A stretch of 64,000 nucleotides of DNA from Zavarzinia sp041650655 (GTDB lineage Bacteria; Pseudomonadota; Alphaproteobacteria; Zavarziniales; Zavarziniaceae), in contig NZ_JBAZKR010000005.1 of the NCBI RefSeq assembly GCF_041650655.1, forward strand, positions 5,209-69,208, read 5' to 3'. The notes under the pieces are model-generated. The model made no database searches. It saw only the letters and a program-made list of their open reading frames with translations, and was not told where the DNA came from. Made by a program: the position numbers and the translations under genes. Shown in pieces: positions 16,132 through 27,883 of this stretch (its first letter is position 1; each line of letters opens with the position of its first letter).

Positions 16132-17757
16132 ATGGCGCGGTTCATCTTCATCACCGGCGGCGTGGTCTCCTCGCTCGGCAAAGGTCTGGCCTCGGCGGCA
16201 CTGGGTGCCCTGCTGCAGGCCCGCGGCTTTTCCGTCCGTTTGAGGAAGCTCGACCCCTATCTCAACGTCGATCCGGGGACCATGAGCCCCTATCAGCACG
16301 GTGAGGTCTATGTCACCGACGACGGGGCGGAAACCGACCTCGACCTCGGCCATTACGAACGCTTCACAGGCGTGCCGTCGCGGAAGTCGGACAATGTCAC
16401 GACCGGCCGCATCTATCAGACGATCCTGACCAAGGAGCGCCGGGGCGACTATCTGGGCGGCACCGTGCAGGTGATTCCCCATGTCACCGACGCGATCAAG
16501 GAATTCGTCCTGGCCGATACGGACGATACGGACTTCGTCCTGGTCGAGATCGGCGGCACCGTGGGCGACATCGAGAGCCTGCCGTTCCTCGAAGCGATCC
16601 GCCAGCTCGGCAACGACCTGCCGCCGCAGCACGCGGTCTATGTCCACCTGACCCTGGTGCCCTATATCCCCTCGGCCGGCGAACTGAAGACCAAGCCGAC
16701 CCAGCATTCGGTCAAGGAACTGCGCTCGATCGGCATTCAGCCGAACATCATTCTCTGCCGCTGCGACCGCGAAGTGCCGGAGGGCGAGCGGAAGAAGATC
16801 GCGCTGTTCTGCAACGTCCGGCCGGAAAACGTGATCCAGGCGCTCGACGTCGGCTCGATCTACGAAGTGCCGATCTCCTATCACGCCGAGAAATTCGACG
16901 ACCGCATCCTCGAAGCCTTCGGCCTGAGCGCGCCGGCCCCGAGCCTGGAGCGCTGGCACGAGATTCATCGCCGTTGGACCAAGCCGCAGGGCGAAGTCAC
17001 GATCGCCATCGTCGGCAAATACACGGGGCTGAAGGACGCCTACAAGTCGCTGGCCGAAGCCCTCTATCACGGCGGCATCGCCAACAATGTGAAGGTCAAC
17101 CTCGAGTGGATCGAGTCGGAGACCTTCGAGAAGGAAGACGCGGTCGCCCATCTCGAAGAGGTGGACGGCATCCTGGTGCCCGGCGGCTTCGGCTACCGCG
17201 GCGTCGAGGGCAAGATCGCGGCGGCCAATTTCGCCCGCAATCACAAGGTGCCCTATTTCGGCATCTGCTTCGGCATGCAGATCGCGGTGATCGAGGCGGC
17301 GCGCAACCTGGCCGGCTACAGGCACGCTTCCTCGACCGAATTCGGCCCCTGCGACGAGGCGGTGGTCGGCCTGATGACCGAGTGGGTGCGCGGCAACGAC
17401 CGTGAAACCCGGGCGGCCGGTGGCGATCTCGGCGGCACTATGCGCCTCGGCGCCTATGACGCGGCCTTGAAGCCCGGCTCCAAGGTCGCCGCGATCTATG
17501 GCACCACGGCGATCAGCGAACGTCACCGCCACCGCTACGAAGTGAACATCAACTATGTTCCGGCGCTGGAGAAATGTGGCCTGCTATTCTCCGGCATGTC
17601 GCCGGACGGCCAACTGCCCGAGATCGTCGAAATTCCGGATCATCCGTGGTTCGTCGGCGTACAGTTCCATCCTGAGCTGAAGTCGAAACCCTTCGATCCG
17701 CATCCCCTGTTCGCCAGTTTCATCAAGGCTGCCGTTGACCAGTCCCGCCTGGTCTGA
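16132..17757 (+). CDS. pyrG: CTP synthase
   Basis: Converts UTP to CTP with ATP and glutamine, 541 residues. The N-terminal synthetase domain starts MARFIFITGGVVSSLGKG (P-loop type). The C-terminal class I glutaminase domain has the oxyanion strand GGFGYRG, nucleophile Cys in FGICFGMQ and the His-Glu pair in QFHPE. I start at 16132 because the family begins MARFIF; the frame extends 18 bases upstream into the terminator. The 19-base gap to kdsA and the absence of a hairpin there suggest co-transcription with kdsA and eno. Confidence 0.97.
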   Translation: MARFIFITGGVVSSLGKGLASAALGALLQARGFSVRLRKLDPYLNVDPGTMSPYQHGEVYVTDDGAETDLDLGHYERFTGVPSRKSDNVTTGRIYQTILTKERRGDYLGGTVQVIPHVTDAIKEFVLADTDDTDFVLVEIGGTVGDIESLPFLEAIRQLGNDLPPQHAVYVHLTLVPYIPSAGELKTKPTQHSVKELRSIGIQPNIILCRCDREVPEGERKKIALFCNVRPENVIQALDVGSIYEVPISYHAEKFDDRILEAFGLSAPAPSLERWHEIHRRWTKPQGEVTIAIVGKYTGLKDAYKSLAEALYHGGIANNVKVNLEWIESETFEKEDAVAHLEEVDGILVPGGFGYRGVEGKIAAANFARNHKVPYFGICFGMQIAVIEAARNLAGYRHASSTEFGPCDEAVVGLMTEWVRGNDRETRAAGGDLGGTMRLGAYDAALKPGSKVAAIYGTTAISERHRHRYEVNINYVPALEKCGLLFSGMSPDGQLPEIVEIPDHPWFVGVQFHPELKSKPFDPHPLFASFIKAAVDQSRLV

Positions 17758-17776
17758 GCCAAAAAGGAGAAGGCAG

Positions 17777-18625
17777 ATGACCGAGCCGCGCCACGTTTCC
17801 GTCGGCAAGCTGACCATCGGCAACGACCTGCCCTTCACGCTGATCGCCGGCCCCTGCGCCATGGAGGGGCGGGATCACGCCCTCGCCATGGCCTCGCGCC
17901 TCAAGGAGATCTGCGGAAGGCTTGGTATCGGGCTCATCTACAAGTCGAGCTTCGACAAAGCGAACCGGACCTCGGTCAAGTCGAACCGCGGCATCGGTCT
18001 CGAAACGGCGATGGAGATCTTCGCCGAGATCAAGGCGACGCTGGACCTCCCGGTGATCACGGACGTGCACACCGCCGAACAGTGCAAGCCCGTCGCCGAA
18101 GTGGTCGACGTCCTGCAGATCCCGGCCTTCCTGTGCCGGCAGACGGACCTGTTGCTCGCCGCCGGCGAGACCGGCAAGGCGATCAACGTGAAGAAGGGCC
18201 AGTTCCTCGCCCCCTGGGACATGAAGAACGTGGTCGCCAAGATCGAATCGACCGGCAACAAGAGCGTGATGGTCTGCGAGCGTGGCGCCTCCTTCGGCTA
18301 CAACACGCTGGTCTCGGACATGCGCTCGCTGCCGATCATGGCCGAGACGGGCTGCCCCGTGGTGTTCGACGCCACCCATTCGGTGCAGCAGCCGGGCGGC
18401 CAGGGCACCACCTCGGGTGGCGACCGTCGCTTCGTCGAGCCGCTGGCCCGGGCTGCCCTCGCGGTCGGCGTCGGCGCCGTCTTCATGGAGACGCACGAGA
18501 AGCCGGACACGGCCCCTTCCGATGGGCCGAACATGGTCCCGGTCGACAAGATCGAGGGCATCCTGGCCGGCCTCGTCGATATCGACCGCCTCACCAAGGC
18601 CTATTACGCCAAGCAGCAGAACTGA
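17777..18625 (+). CDS. kdsA: 3-deoxy-8-phosphooctulonate synthase (KDO-8-P synthase)
   Basis: Condenses arabinose 5-phosphate with phosphoenolpyruvate to KDO-8-phosphate, the first committed step to the inner-core sugar of lipopolysaccharide. It has 282 residues with IAGPCAMEGRDHAL, FKxSFDKANRTS (here YKSSFDKANRTS), TDVHTAEQ and the C-terminal METHEKPDTAPSDGPNM segment. The start MTEPRHVS is preceded by AAGGAGAAGG (17763-17772); an earlier ATG in frame lies inside pyrG and is rejected. It shows this organism makes KDO-containing lipopolysaccharide. Confidence 0.97.
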   Translation: MTEPRHVSVGKLTIGNDLPFTLIAGPCAMEGRDHALAMASRLKEICGRLGIGLIYKSSFDKANRTSVKSNRGIGLETAMEIFAEIKATLDLPVITDVHTAEQCKPVAEVVDVLQIPAFLCRQTDLLLAAGETGKAINVKKGQFLAPWDMKNVVAKIESTGNKSVMVCERGASFGYNTLVSDMRSLPIMAETGCPVVFDATHSVQQPGGQGTTSGGDRRFVEPLARAALAVGVGAVFMETHEKPDTAPSDGPNMVPVDKIEGILAGLVDIDRLTKAYYAKQQN

Positions 18626-18641
18626 CTTCGAGGAATTGATA

Positions 18642-19916
18642 ATGACCGGCATCGTCGACATCCACGCCCGCGAGATCCTGGACAGCCGCGGCAATCCGAC
18701 CGTCGAAGTGGACGTGGTCCTCGAATCCGGCGCCTTCGGCCGCGCCGCCGTGCCCTCGGGCGCCTCGACCGGCGCCCATGAGGCGAATGAAAAGCGCGAC
18801 GGCGGTACCCGCTACGGCGGCAAGGGCGTGCAACAGGCGGTCGAAGCTGTGAACACCGAGATCTTCGACGCCCTGGTCGGCCAGGACGCGGAAGACCAGC
18901 TCGCCCTCGACGCCCAGATGATCGAGCTGGACGGCACCCCGAACAAGGCCCGCCTCGGCGCCAATGCCATCCTCGGCGTCTCCATGGCGGTGGCCAAGGC
19001 GGCGGCGGAAGAGCAGGGCGTGCCGCTCTATCGCTATATCGGCGGCCCGACCGCGCGCGTGCTGCCCGTGCCGATGATGAACATCGTCAACGGCGGCGCC
19101 CATGCCGACAATCCGATCGACATCCAGGAATTCATGATCCAGCCGGTGGCCGCGGAAACCGTGGCCGACGCCGTGCGCATGGGCTCCGAGATCTTCCACC
19201 GCCTGAAGGCCGAGCTGAAGGCCGCCGGCCACTCGACCAACGTGGGCGACGAGGGCGGCTTCGCGCCCAACCTGAACGGCACCCGTGCCGCCCTGGACTT
19301 CATCATGAAGGCGGTCGAGAAGGCCGGCTACAAGCCGGGTGTGGACGTCACCCTGGCGCTCGACGCCGCTTCGACCGAATTCTTCAAGGACGGCAAGTAC
19401 CACCTGGCGGGCGAGGGCAAGGTCCTCGAATCGGCCGGTCTGGTCGACTACTGGAAGGGCCTGGTCGAGGCCTATCCGATCGTCTCGATCGAAGACGGCA
19501 TGGCCGAGGACGATTGGGCCGGCTGGAAGCTGCTGACCGATGCGATCGGCAAGAAGGTGCAGCTCGTCGGCGACGATCTCTTCGTCACCAACCCGAAGCG
19601 CCTGGCCGACGGCATCAAGGGCGGTTACGCCAATGCGATCCTGGTCAAGGTCAACCAGATCGGCACGCTCTCCGAGACGCTGGAAGCCGTCGATATGGCC
19701 CATCGCGCCGGCTACAAGGCGGTGATGTCGCATCGCTCGGGCGAGACCGAGGATTCGACCATCGCCGACCTCGCCGTGGCCACCAACTGCGGCCAGATCA
19801 AGACCGGCTCGCTGGCCCGTTCCGACCGCACGGCCAAGTACAACCAGCTCATCCGCATCGAGGAAGAGCTCGGCTCGATCGCCCGCTACGCCGGCCGTTC
19901 GATCCTGAAGGCGTAA
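18642..19916 (+). CDS. eno: Enolase
   Basis: Glycolytic enzyme converting 2-phosphoglycerate to phosphoenolpyruvate, 424 residues. Diagnostic segments include ILDSRGNPTVEVDV, SGASTGAHEA, GGAHADNPIDIQEFMI, NVGDEGGFAPN, SIEDGMAEDD, VGDDLFVTNPKRL and MSHRSGETED, with catalytic Glu and Lys and the metal-binding Asp/Glu all in place. The start at 18642 is set by MTGIVDIHAREILDSRG and a GAGGAA ribosome site. It is the last gene of the pyrG-kdsA-eno unit; its product feeds PEP to KdsA. Confidence 0.98.
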   Translation: MTGIVDIHAREILDSRGNPTVEVDVVLESGAFGRAAVPSGASTGAHEANEKRDGGTRYGGKGVQQAVEAVNTEIFDALVGQDAEDQLALDAQMIELDGTPNKARLGANAILGVSMAVAKAAAEEQGVPLYRYIGGPTARVLPVPMMNIVNGGAHADNPIDIQEFMIQPVAAETVADAVRMGSEIFHRLKAELKAAGHSTNVGDEGGFAPNLNGTRAALDFIMKAVEKAGYKPGVDVTLALDAASTEFFKDGKYHLAGEGKVLESAGLVDYWKGLVEAYPIVSIEDGMAEDDWAGWKLLTDAIGKKVQLVGDDLFVTNPKRLADGIKGGYANAILVKVNQIGTLSETLEAVDMAHRAGYKAVMSHRSGETEDSTIADLAVATNCGQIKTGSLARSDRTAKYNQLIRIEEELGSIARYAGRSILKA

Positions 19917-19928
19917 GCCGCCTTCGTC

Positions 19929-19963
19929 GCGTCATGCCTGGCGCCCCGTGCCCGGCATGACGC
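19929..19963. repeat. Inverted repeat after eno
   Basis: A perfect 10-bp inverted repeat, GCGTCATGCC (19929-19938) with its complement at 19954-19963 and a 15-base GC-rich loop. There is no T-run, so it is a weak terminator candidate for eno; it could also be a dispersed intergenic palindrome of the type common in alphaproteobacterial genomes. Confidence 0.55.
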
Positions 19964-20142
19964 GCATGGCGTCCGGATCGGGCTCGGACGAGCTCGGGAC
20001 GCATTTGCCGTCGCGCCAGCGGCGGCAAGGGGCTCTGCTGCAACCCCCGCGCGGCATTCAATACGGATTATTGGTTTGAGCTCCGCCACGGCGGAATCAC
20101 CGCCGTGCGGCCTTGCCCGCCGGTCAGGGGATTCTCGCCTCG

Positions 20143-20163
20143 GCCGCACCATTGGTGCGGCCT
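20143..20163. repeat. Perfect hairpin downstream of greA
   Basis: A perfect 9-bp stem, GGCCGCACC (20143-20151) with GGTGCGGCC (20155-20163), and a 3-base loop. It lies 47 bases beyond the greA stop in the eno-greA convergent gap. No T-run is seen on either strand, so a terminator role is only possible. The rest of the 293-base gap shows no convincing gene. Confidence 0.5.
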
Positions 20164-20209
20164 TCCGGTCGCCAAGTCTTCGAACACCCGGCGACCGTGC
20201 CCGCGGCCG

Positions 20210-20683
20210 TCAGCGGAAAGAGACTTTGAGGATTTCGTAGGACTTATGGCCGCCGGGCGTGGTCACTTCGATCTCGTCGCCCACGGTCTTGCCGATCAGG
20301 GCGCGGGCCACGGGCGAAGAGACGGAGAGGCGGCCGGCCTTCACGTCGGCCTCGTCGACGCCGACGATCTGGAACACCTGTTCCTCTTCGGTGTCGGTAT
20401 CGACCAGGGTGATGGTCGCGCCGAATTTGATCACGGTGCCGGAGAGCTTCGAGACATCGATCACCTGGGCGCGGGAGATCTTGTCCTCGAGCTCGATCAC
20501 ACGGGTTTCGATGAAACTCTGCCGTTCCTTGGCAGCGTGATATTCGGCGTTTTCCGACAGGTCGCCATGCTCGCGCGCGGCCGAAATGGCCTGGATCACC
20601 GAAGGGCGATCCACCGTCTTCAACCGCTTCAATTCGGCTTCCAGGGCTTCGTAACCCCCCGCCGTCATGGGCACTTTTTCCAT
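20210..20683 (-). CDS. greA: Transcription elongation factor GreA
   Basis: Rescues backtracked RNA polymerase by stimulating transcript cleavage. It has 157 residues: an N-terminal coiled coil (about 1-75) with the acidic tip and GreA signature REHGDLSENAEYHAAKE, and a C-terminal FKBP-like domain ending SPVARALIGKTVGDEIEVTTPGG. The start MEKVPMTAGGYEAL is the family's normal N-terminus; the frame extends further upstream without homology. It lies downstream of carA-carB with a strong stem-loop between. Confidence 0.97.
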   Translation of the reverse strand: MEKVPMTAGGYEALEAELKRLKTVDRPSVIQAISAAREHGDLSENAEYHAAKERQSFIETRVIELEDKISRAQVIDVSKLSGTVIKFGATITLVDTDTEEEQVFQIVGVDEADVKAGRLSVSSPVARALIGKTVGDEIEVTTPGGHKSYEILKVSFR

Positions 20684-20753
20684 CGCCCCTCGTTCCACCA
20701 ATAGGCTGCCCAAACATCTCCGGTCACCGGCGTCTTCGGCCGGGCCAGAGTTG

Positions 20754-20791
20754 CCTGTGCCCGACCGGCGGTTCGGCCGGTCGGGCACAGG
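20754..20791 (-). terminator. Strong stem-loop between carB and greA
   Basis: A perfect 16-bp GC-rich stem (20754-20769 with 20776-20791) and a 6-base loop, seven bases after the carB stop. There is no T-run on the minus strand, so it may be a non-canonical terminator, an mRNA 3'-end stabiliser, or a processing site separating carAB from greA. Confidence 0.65.
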
Positions 20792-20797
20792 TGAACT

Positions 20798-24017
<3,220 letters not shown>

Positions 24018-24025
<8 letters not shown>

Positions 24026-25241
24026 GGGACTTCACCAGGTCGATGAACCGGTCGAACAGATAGTGGCTGTCCTCCGGCCCGGGCGAGGCCTCGGGGTGGT
24101 ACTGGACGGAGAACACCGGGCGATCGAGCATTCGCAGGCCTTCGTTGGTGCCGTCGAAGAGCGAGACATGGGTCTGTTCCGCGTTGTTCGGCAGGGTTTC
24201 GGGCAGCACGACGAAGCCGTGGTTCTGGCTGGTGATTTCGACCTTGCCGGTGGTCAGGTCCTTCACCGGGTGATTGGCACCGCGGTGGCCCTGCTTCATC
24301 TTGGTGGTCTTGGCGCCCAGCGCCAGGGCCAGCATCTGGTGACCCAGGCAGATGCCGAACACCGGCTTGCCGGTATCGATCAGCTTGCGGATCACGGGAA
24401 CGGCATATTCGCCGGTCGCCGCCGGATCGCCCGGGCCGTTCGACAGGAAGACGCCGTCGGGGGCGAGCTTCAGGATCGCCTCGGCCGAGGTGTCGCCGGG
24501 GACCACGGTGACGCGGGCACCGGTCGCGGCGAGGCAGCGCAGGATGTTCCGTTTCACGCCGTAGTCGATCGCCACGATGTGGAATTGCGGCGCCACTTGC
24601 CGGCCATAGCCCTTGCCGAGGCTCCACAGCGTCTCGTCCCACTCGTAGGACTGGCGGCAGAACACGTCCTTGGCGAGGTCGAGCCCTTCGAGGCCGGGGA
24701 AGCCTTTCGCCTTGGCCTTCAGGGCGTCGAGGTCGAACTTGCCGTCGGGGGCATGGGCGATCACGCCGTTCGGCACGCCGGCCCGGATCAGCCGGGTCAG
24801 GCGGCGGGTGTCGACCCCGGCGAGGCCCATGAGGCCGCGGCGCAGCAGCCAGCCGTCGAGGTGGCTCGCGGCACGCCAGTTGCTCGGCTCGGTGATGTCG
24901 GCACGGAGCACGAGGCCGCGGGCGGCATTGCCGACCGACTCGATATCCTCGAAATTGGTGCCCACATTGCCGATATGGGGGAAGGTGAAGGTGATGATCT
25001 GTCCGGCATAGGAAGGATCGGTCAGGATCTCCTGGTAGCCGGTCATCGATGTGTTGAAGCATACCTCGCCGACAGCGTCACCGGTGGCACCCAGGCCTCG
25101 GCCCCAGAGGACCGAACCATCGGCCAGCACGAGAACGCCGGTCGGTTTGGCGCCGGCGACCTGGTCGGTCGTCAGGCGCGCGTCGTCAGGAATGCCGCCC
25201 CGCTCTGGCTGCGGGGGCATGGTGTCTGGCGTCGTCGACAT
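24018..25241 (-). CDS. carA: Carbamoyl-phosphate synthase small subunit
   Basis: Glutaminase subunit that supplies ammonia to CarB, 407 residues. The N-terminal domain has GEVCFNTSMTGYQEILTDPSY; the C-terminal class I glutamine amidotransferase has nucleophile Cys in FGICLGHQ and His/Glu in QYHPEASPG. The ATG at 25241 has GGAG seven bases upstream; a TTG further upstream (25277) would add 12 residues without homology. It heads the carA-carB operon and is divergent from yqeY. Confidence 0.97.
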
Positions 25242-25417
25242 CGGGAAACTCCGCGGCGGGGGGTGCCCGCCGGTCAAATTTGGCGGACCTTAATGGCGCG
25301 GCCCGGCGCCGTCAAGTCATGCGCGGTTTTTGAATTCGCTATTTTCGTCAACGGCTTATGGTCACTGCATGACAGACACGCTAATGTGCCGGGCCTTGGG
25401 AACTGGAGGACGTAAGG

Positions 25418-25873
25418 ATGTTGCGCGATCGCCTGAACGAAGCGCTGAAAGAAGCCATGCGGGCCAAGGACATGCCGCGGGTCACCACGATCCGCATGAT
25501 CCTGGCCGCCATCAAGGACCGTGACATCGCCGCCCGTACCGACGGGCCGGATGCCGGCGTCGGCGAGGCCGATATCGTCAACGTACTGCAGAAACTGATC
25601 AAGCAGCGACGCGATTCGATCGAAGCCTATGAAAAGGGCGGGCGGCCGGAACTGGCGGCCAAGGAACAGGCCGAGATCGGCGTGATCGAAGCCTTCCTGC
25701 CGAAGCAGATGGACGAGGCCGAGACCAAGGCCGCGATCGCCGCCGTGGTGGCCGAGATCGGCGCCGCCGGCATGAAGGACATGGGCAAGGTCATGGCGGC
25801 GCTGCGCGAGCGCCACGGCGGCGTGATGGATTTCGCCAAGGCGAGCCCCCTGGTGAAGGCCGCCCTCGGCTGA
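25418..25873 (+). CDS. GatB/YqeY domain-containing protein
   Basis: A 151-residue all-helical protein of the YqeY family, related to the tail domain of the GatB amidotransferase subunit that binds tRNA. Family features are MLRDRLNEALKEAMRAKD at the start, LIKQRRDSIEAYEKGGRPELAAKEQAEI in the middle, and DMGKVMAALRERHGG near the end. A GGAGG ribosome site precedes the ATG. Its position before dnaG-rpoD is common across bacteria. The exact role is unproven. Confidence 0.92.
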   Translation: MLRDRLNEALKEAMRAKDMPRVTTIRMILAAIKDRDIAARTDGPDAGVGEADIVNVLQKLIKQRRDSIEAYEKGGRPELAAKEQAEIGVIEAFLPKQMDEAETKAAIAAVVAEIGAAGMKDMGKVMAALRERHGGVMDFAKASPLVKAALG

Positions 25874-25880
25874 CGATTCC

Positions 25881-25910
25881 GCCGGGCGGCATTTCCACTG
25901 GCCGCCCGGC
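25881..25910 (+). terminator. Stem-loop after yqeY
   Basis: A perfect 10-bp stem, GCCGGGCGGC (25881-25890) with GCCGCCCGGC (25901-25910), and a 10-base loop, seven bases after the stop codon. It lacks a T-run, so termination is likely but not certain. Confidence 0.55.
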
Positions 25911-26052
25911 AATTACGCCAAGATTTAGACACATTGATGTGTTCCATCGGCGATTGTTCACGTCGGCGAAACGAACCCTTCACCATCTCGCGGTTTTTCC
26001 GGGAGGGAGCCGGGCGCAGCCTCGGGTGAACCGTGCTTCGAGGGGATCGCCG

Positions 26053-26682
26053 ATGAAACCTGCCGTCATTCTGGCCGCCGTCCTGGCCGCAGCGCCCCTG
26101 GGCGCCACCGCCTTCGCCCAGGCCACGACGCCGGCCGCGGCAATGCCGGCCGGGACCTATGTCCTGGACCTCAGCCACGGCAGCCTGACCTTCAAGGTCA
26201 ATCACTTCGGCCTGTCGAACTATACGGCCCGTTTCGAACGGTTCGATGCCAAGATCGAGTTCGATCCCAAGAACATCGAGAAGAGCAAGGTGACCGCGAG
26301 CGTCGATCCGACCTCGATCCACACCGCCTTCCCGAATCCCGACAAGATCGATTTCGACAAGGAACTCTCGACCGGCGAGAAATGGTTCAATGCCGGCAAA
26401 TTTCCGGCCGTCACCTTCGTCTCGACCAAAATCGAGGTGACGGGCGAGAACCAGGGACGCATGACCGGCGACCTCACCATGCTGGGCGTGACCAAGCCCG
26501 TGGTGCTCGACGTCACCTTCAACGGCGCCTATGCCAAGCACCCGATGGCGGGCTTCCCCGAGATGGGCTTTTCCGCGATCGGTACCTTGAAGCGCTCCGA
26601 TTGGGGCCTGAGCACCTTCGTGCCGGCGATCGGCGACGACGTACAGGTCTTCATCGAAGGCGAATTCCCTAAGGCGCCCTGA
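26053..26682 (+). CDS. Periplasmic YceI family protein
   Basis: A 209-residue lipocalin-like protein of the YceI family, which binds polyisoprenoid or similar lipids in the periplasm. A Sec signal peptide is clear (about 1-23, ending ATAFA-QA). The YceI domain runs from about 34 to 207 with YVLDLSHGSLTFKVNHFGLSNY, KVTASVDPTSIHT and MTGDLTMLGVTKPV. The start MKPAVIL is chosen for the signal peptide. It is followed directly by cytochrome b561 and a second yceI, a grouping seen in many bacteria. Confidence 0.92.
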   Translation: MKPAVILAAVLAAAPLGATAFAQATTPAAAMPAGTYVLDLSHGSLTFKVNHFGLSNYTARFERFDAKIEFDPKNIEKSKVTASVDPTSIHTAFPNPDKIDFDKELSTGEKWFNAGKFPAVTFVSTKIEVTGENQGRMTGDLTMLGVTKPVVLDVTFNGAYAKHPMAGFPEMGFSAIGTLKRSDWGLSTFVPAIGDDVQVFIEGEFPKAP

Positions 26683-26702
26683 GATGGGGCGCCCTGAGAT
26701 GG
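26673..26702. repeat. 15-bp tandem duplication at the yceI/cytochrome b561 junction
   Basis: GGCGCCCTGAGATGG occurs twice in tandem (26673-26687 and 26688-26702). The first copy holds the yceI stop codon and a possible start codon of the next gene; the second copy repeats that start codon in frame. Confidence 0.95.
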
Positions 26703-27265
26703 CCGTGCCGGCCGGGCGCTATCACAGCCCCGCCATCGTCCTGCATTGGGTGATGGCGGCGGCCTTCCTGCTGATGCTGGCGTCCGGCACCGCCATGGTC
26801 TTCGGCGATCTGGCGCCCGCGCTGAAATTCAAGATGTACCAGTGGCACAAGTCGCTGGGCGTCCTCCTGCTGCTCGCGGCCTTGCTGCGCCTCGGGCTTC
26901 GCCTGCTGGTGCGGCCGCCGGCCTTGCCGGCTTCGATCGCCGGGCTGGAGGCGGTGGCGGCCAGGGCGGGGCATCTCGCCCTCTATTTCTTCATGCTGGC
27001 GGTGCCGCTCAGCGGCTGGGTCATGGTCTCGGCCAATGTGATCGGCATCCCGACCATCGTCTTCGGTTGGTTCCAATGGCCCCATCTGCCGGGCCTCGGC
27101 CCCGATGCCGGAGTCGAGGGGGCGGCGAAGTCGGTGCATTTCTGGCTGACGCTGGGTTTTGCCGGCCTGATCGCGGTCCATGTCGCCGCGGTCGCGAAGC
27201 ACCTGGTCGTCGACCGGGAGAATATTCTCGCCCGCATGTGGTGGGGCAGGGGACAGGAAAGATGA
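26684..27265 (+). CDS. Cytochrome b561 family protein
   Basis: Inner-membrane diheme b-type cytochrome of 193 residues with four membrane helices. The conserved histidines that would bind heme are His14 and His20 in RYHSPAIVLHWVM, the His in YQWHKSLG, and the two in SVHFWL and AVHVAAV. The start is ambiguous because of the 15-bp duplication: ATG at 26684 or ATG at 26699, the latter giving MAVPAGRYH. It lies between two YceI genes and overlaps the second by ATGA, so the three are one operon, probably linking electron transfer at the membrane to periplasmic isoprenoid or quinone handling (inference). Confidence 0.9.
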   Translation: MGRPEMAVPAGRYHSPAIVLHWVMAAAFLLMLASGTAMVFGDLAPALKFKMYQWHKSLGVLLLLAALLRLGLRLLVRPPALPASIAGLEAVAARAGHLALYFFMLAVPLSGWVMVSANVIGIPTIVFGWFQWPHLPGLGPDAGVEGAAKSVHFWLTLGFAGLIAVHVAAVAKHLVVDRENILARMWWGRGQER

Positions 27266-27825
27266 TGATCCGATTCGCCGCCGGCTTCGGCCTTCTGCTC
27301 GGCCTCGCCGCGCCGGCCGCTGCCGCCACCTATGCGGTCGACTACGGCAAGAGCACGGTCGGCTTTTCCGGCACCCATGCGGGGGAAGTCTTCACCGGCA
27401 AATTCGGCGCCTGGCAGGCGGAAATCGTCTTCGATCCCGCCGATCTCGGGGCGAGCCATCTCGCCGTCAGCTTCGACACGGGTTCCGCCGCCACCGGCGA
27501 CGCCCTTCGCGACGGCACGCTGCCGCAGCCCGACTGGTTCGACGTGAAGGATTTCCCGAGCGCCAGCTTCACCTCGAGCAAGATCGCGGCGGGTGAGGGC
27601 GGTGGCTACGTCGCGACCGGCACGCTGACGATTCGGGGCCAGAGCCGCGAGGTGAGCCTTCCCTTCACCCTGACCGACTTCGCCAAGCCCCCGGTCACCG
27701 CCAAGGCGAGCCTGCATCTCGATCGCCTGGCGTTCGGCATGGGGGCGCAGTCCGACCCCAAGGCGGAATGGGTGGGCCGACAGATCGACGTCACTGTCGA
27801 GGTCGTGGCCAGTCCGACGCACTGA
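27262..27825 (+). CDS. Second periplasmic YceI family protein
   Basis: A 187-residue YceI protein with an N-terminal signal peptide (about 1-21, GLLLGLAAPAAA). Its domain is clearly diverged from that of the upstream YceI gene: YAVDYGKSTVGFSGTHAGEVFTGKF, DALRDGTLPQPDWFDVKDFPSASFTS, ATGTLTIRGQSREVSLPF. The start overlaps the cytochrome b561 stop (ATGATG; either ATG is possible). The pairing of two YceI paralogues around one cytochrome suggests they serve different ligands. Confidence 0.9.
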   Translation: MMIRFAAGFGLLLGLAAPAAAATYAVDYGKSTVGFSGTHAGEVFTGKFGAWQAEIVFDPADLGASHLAVSFDTGSAATGDALRDGTLPQPDWFDVKDFPSASFTSSKIAAGEGGGYVATGTLTIRGQSREVSLPFTLTDFAKPPVTAKASLHLDRLAFGMGAQSDPKAEWVGRQIDVTVEVVASPTH

Positions 27826-27883
27826 GCTTGTCCCGGGTCGAGCGCCGGGGTTAGATCGTCGGCCTATCACCAGCCGAGTACCG

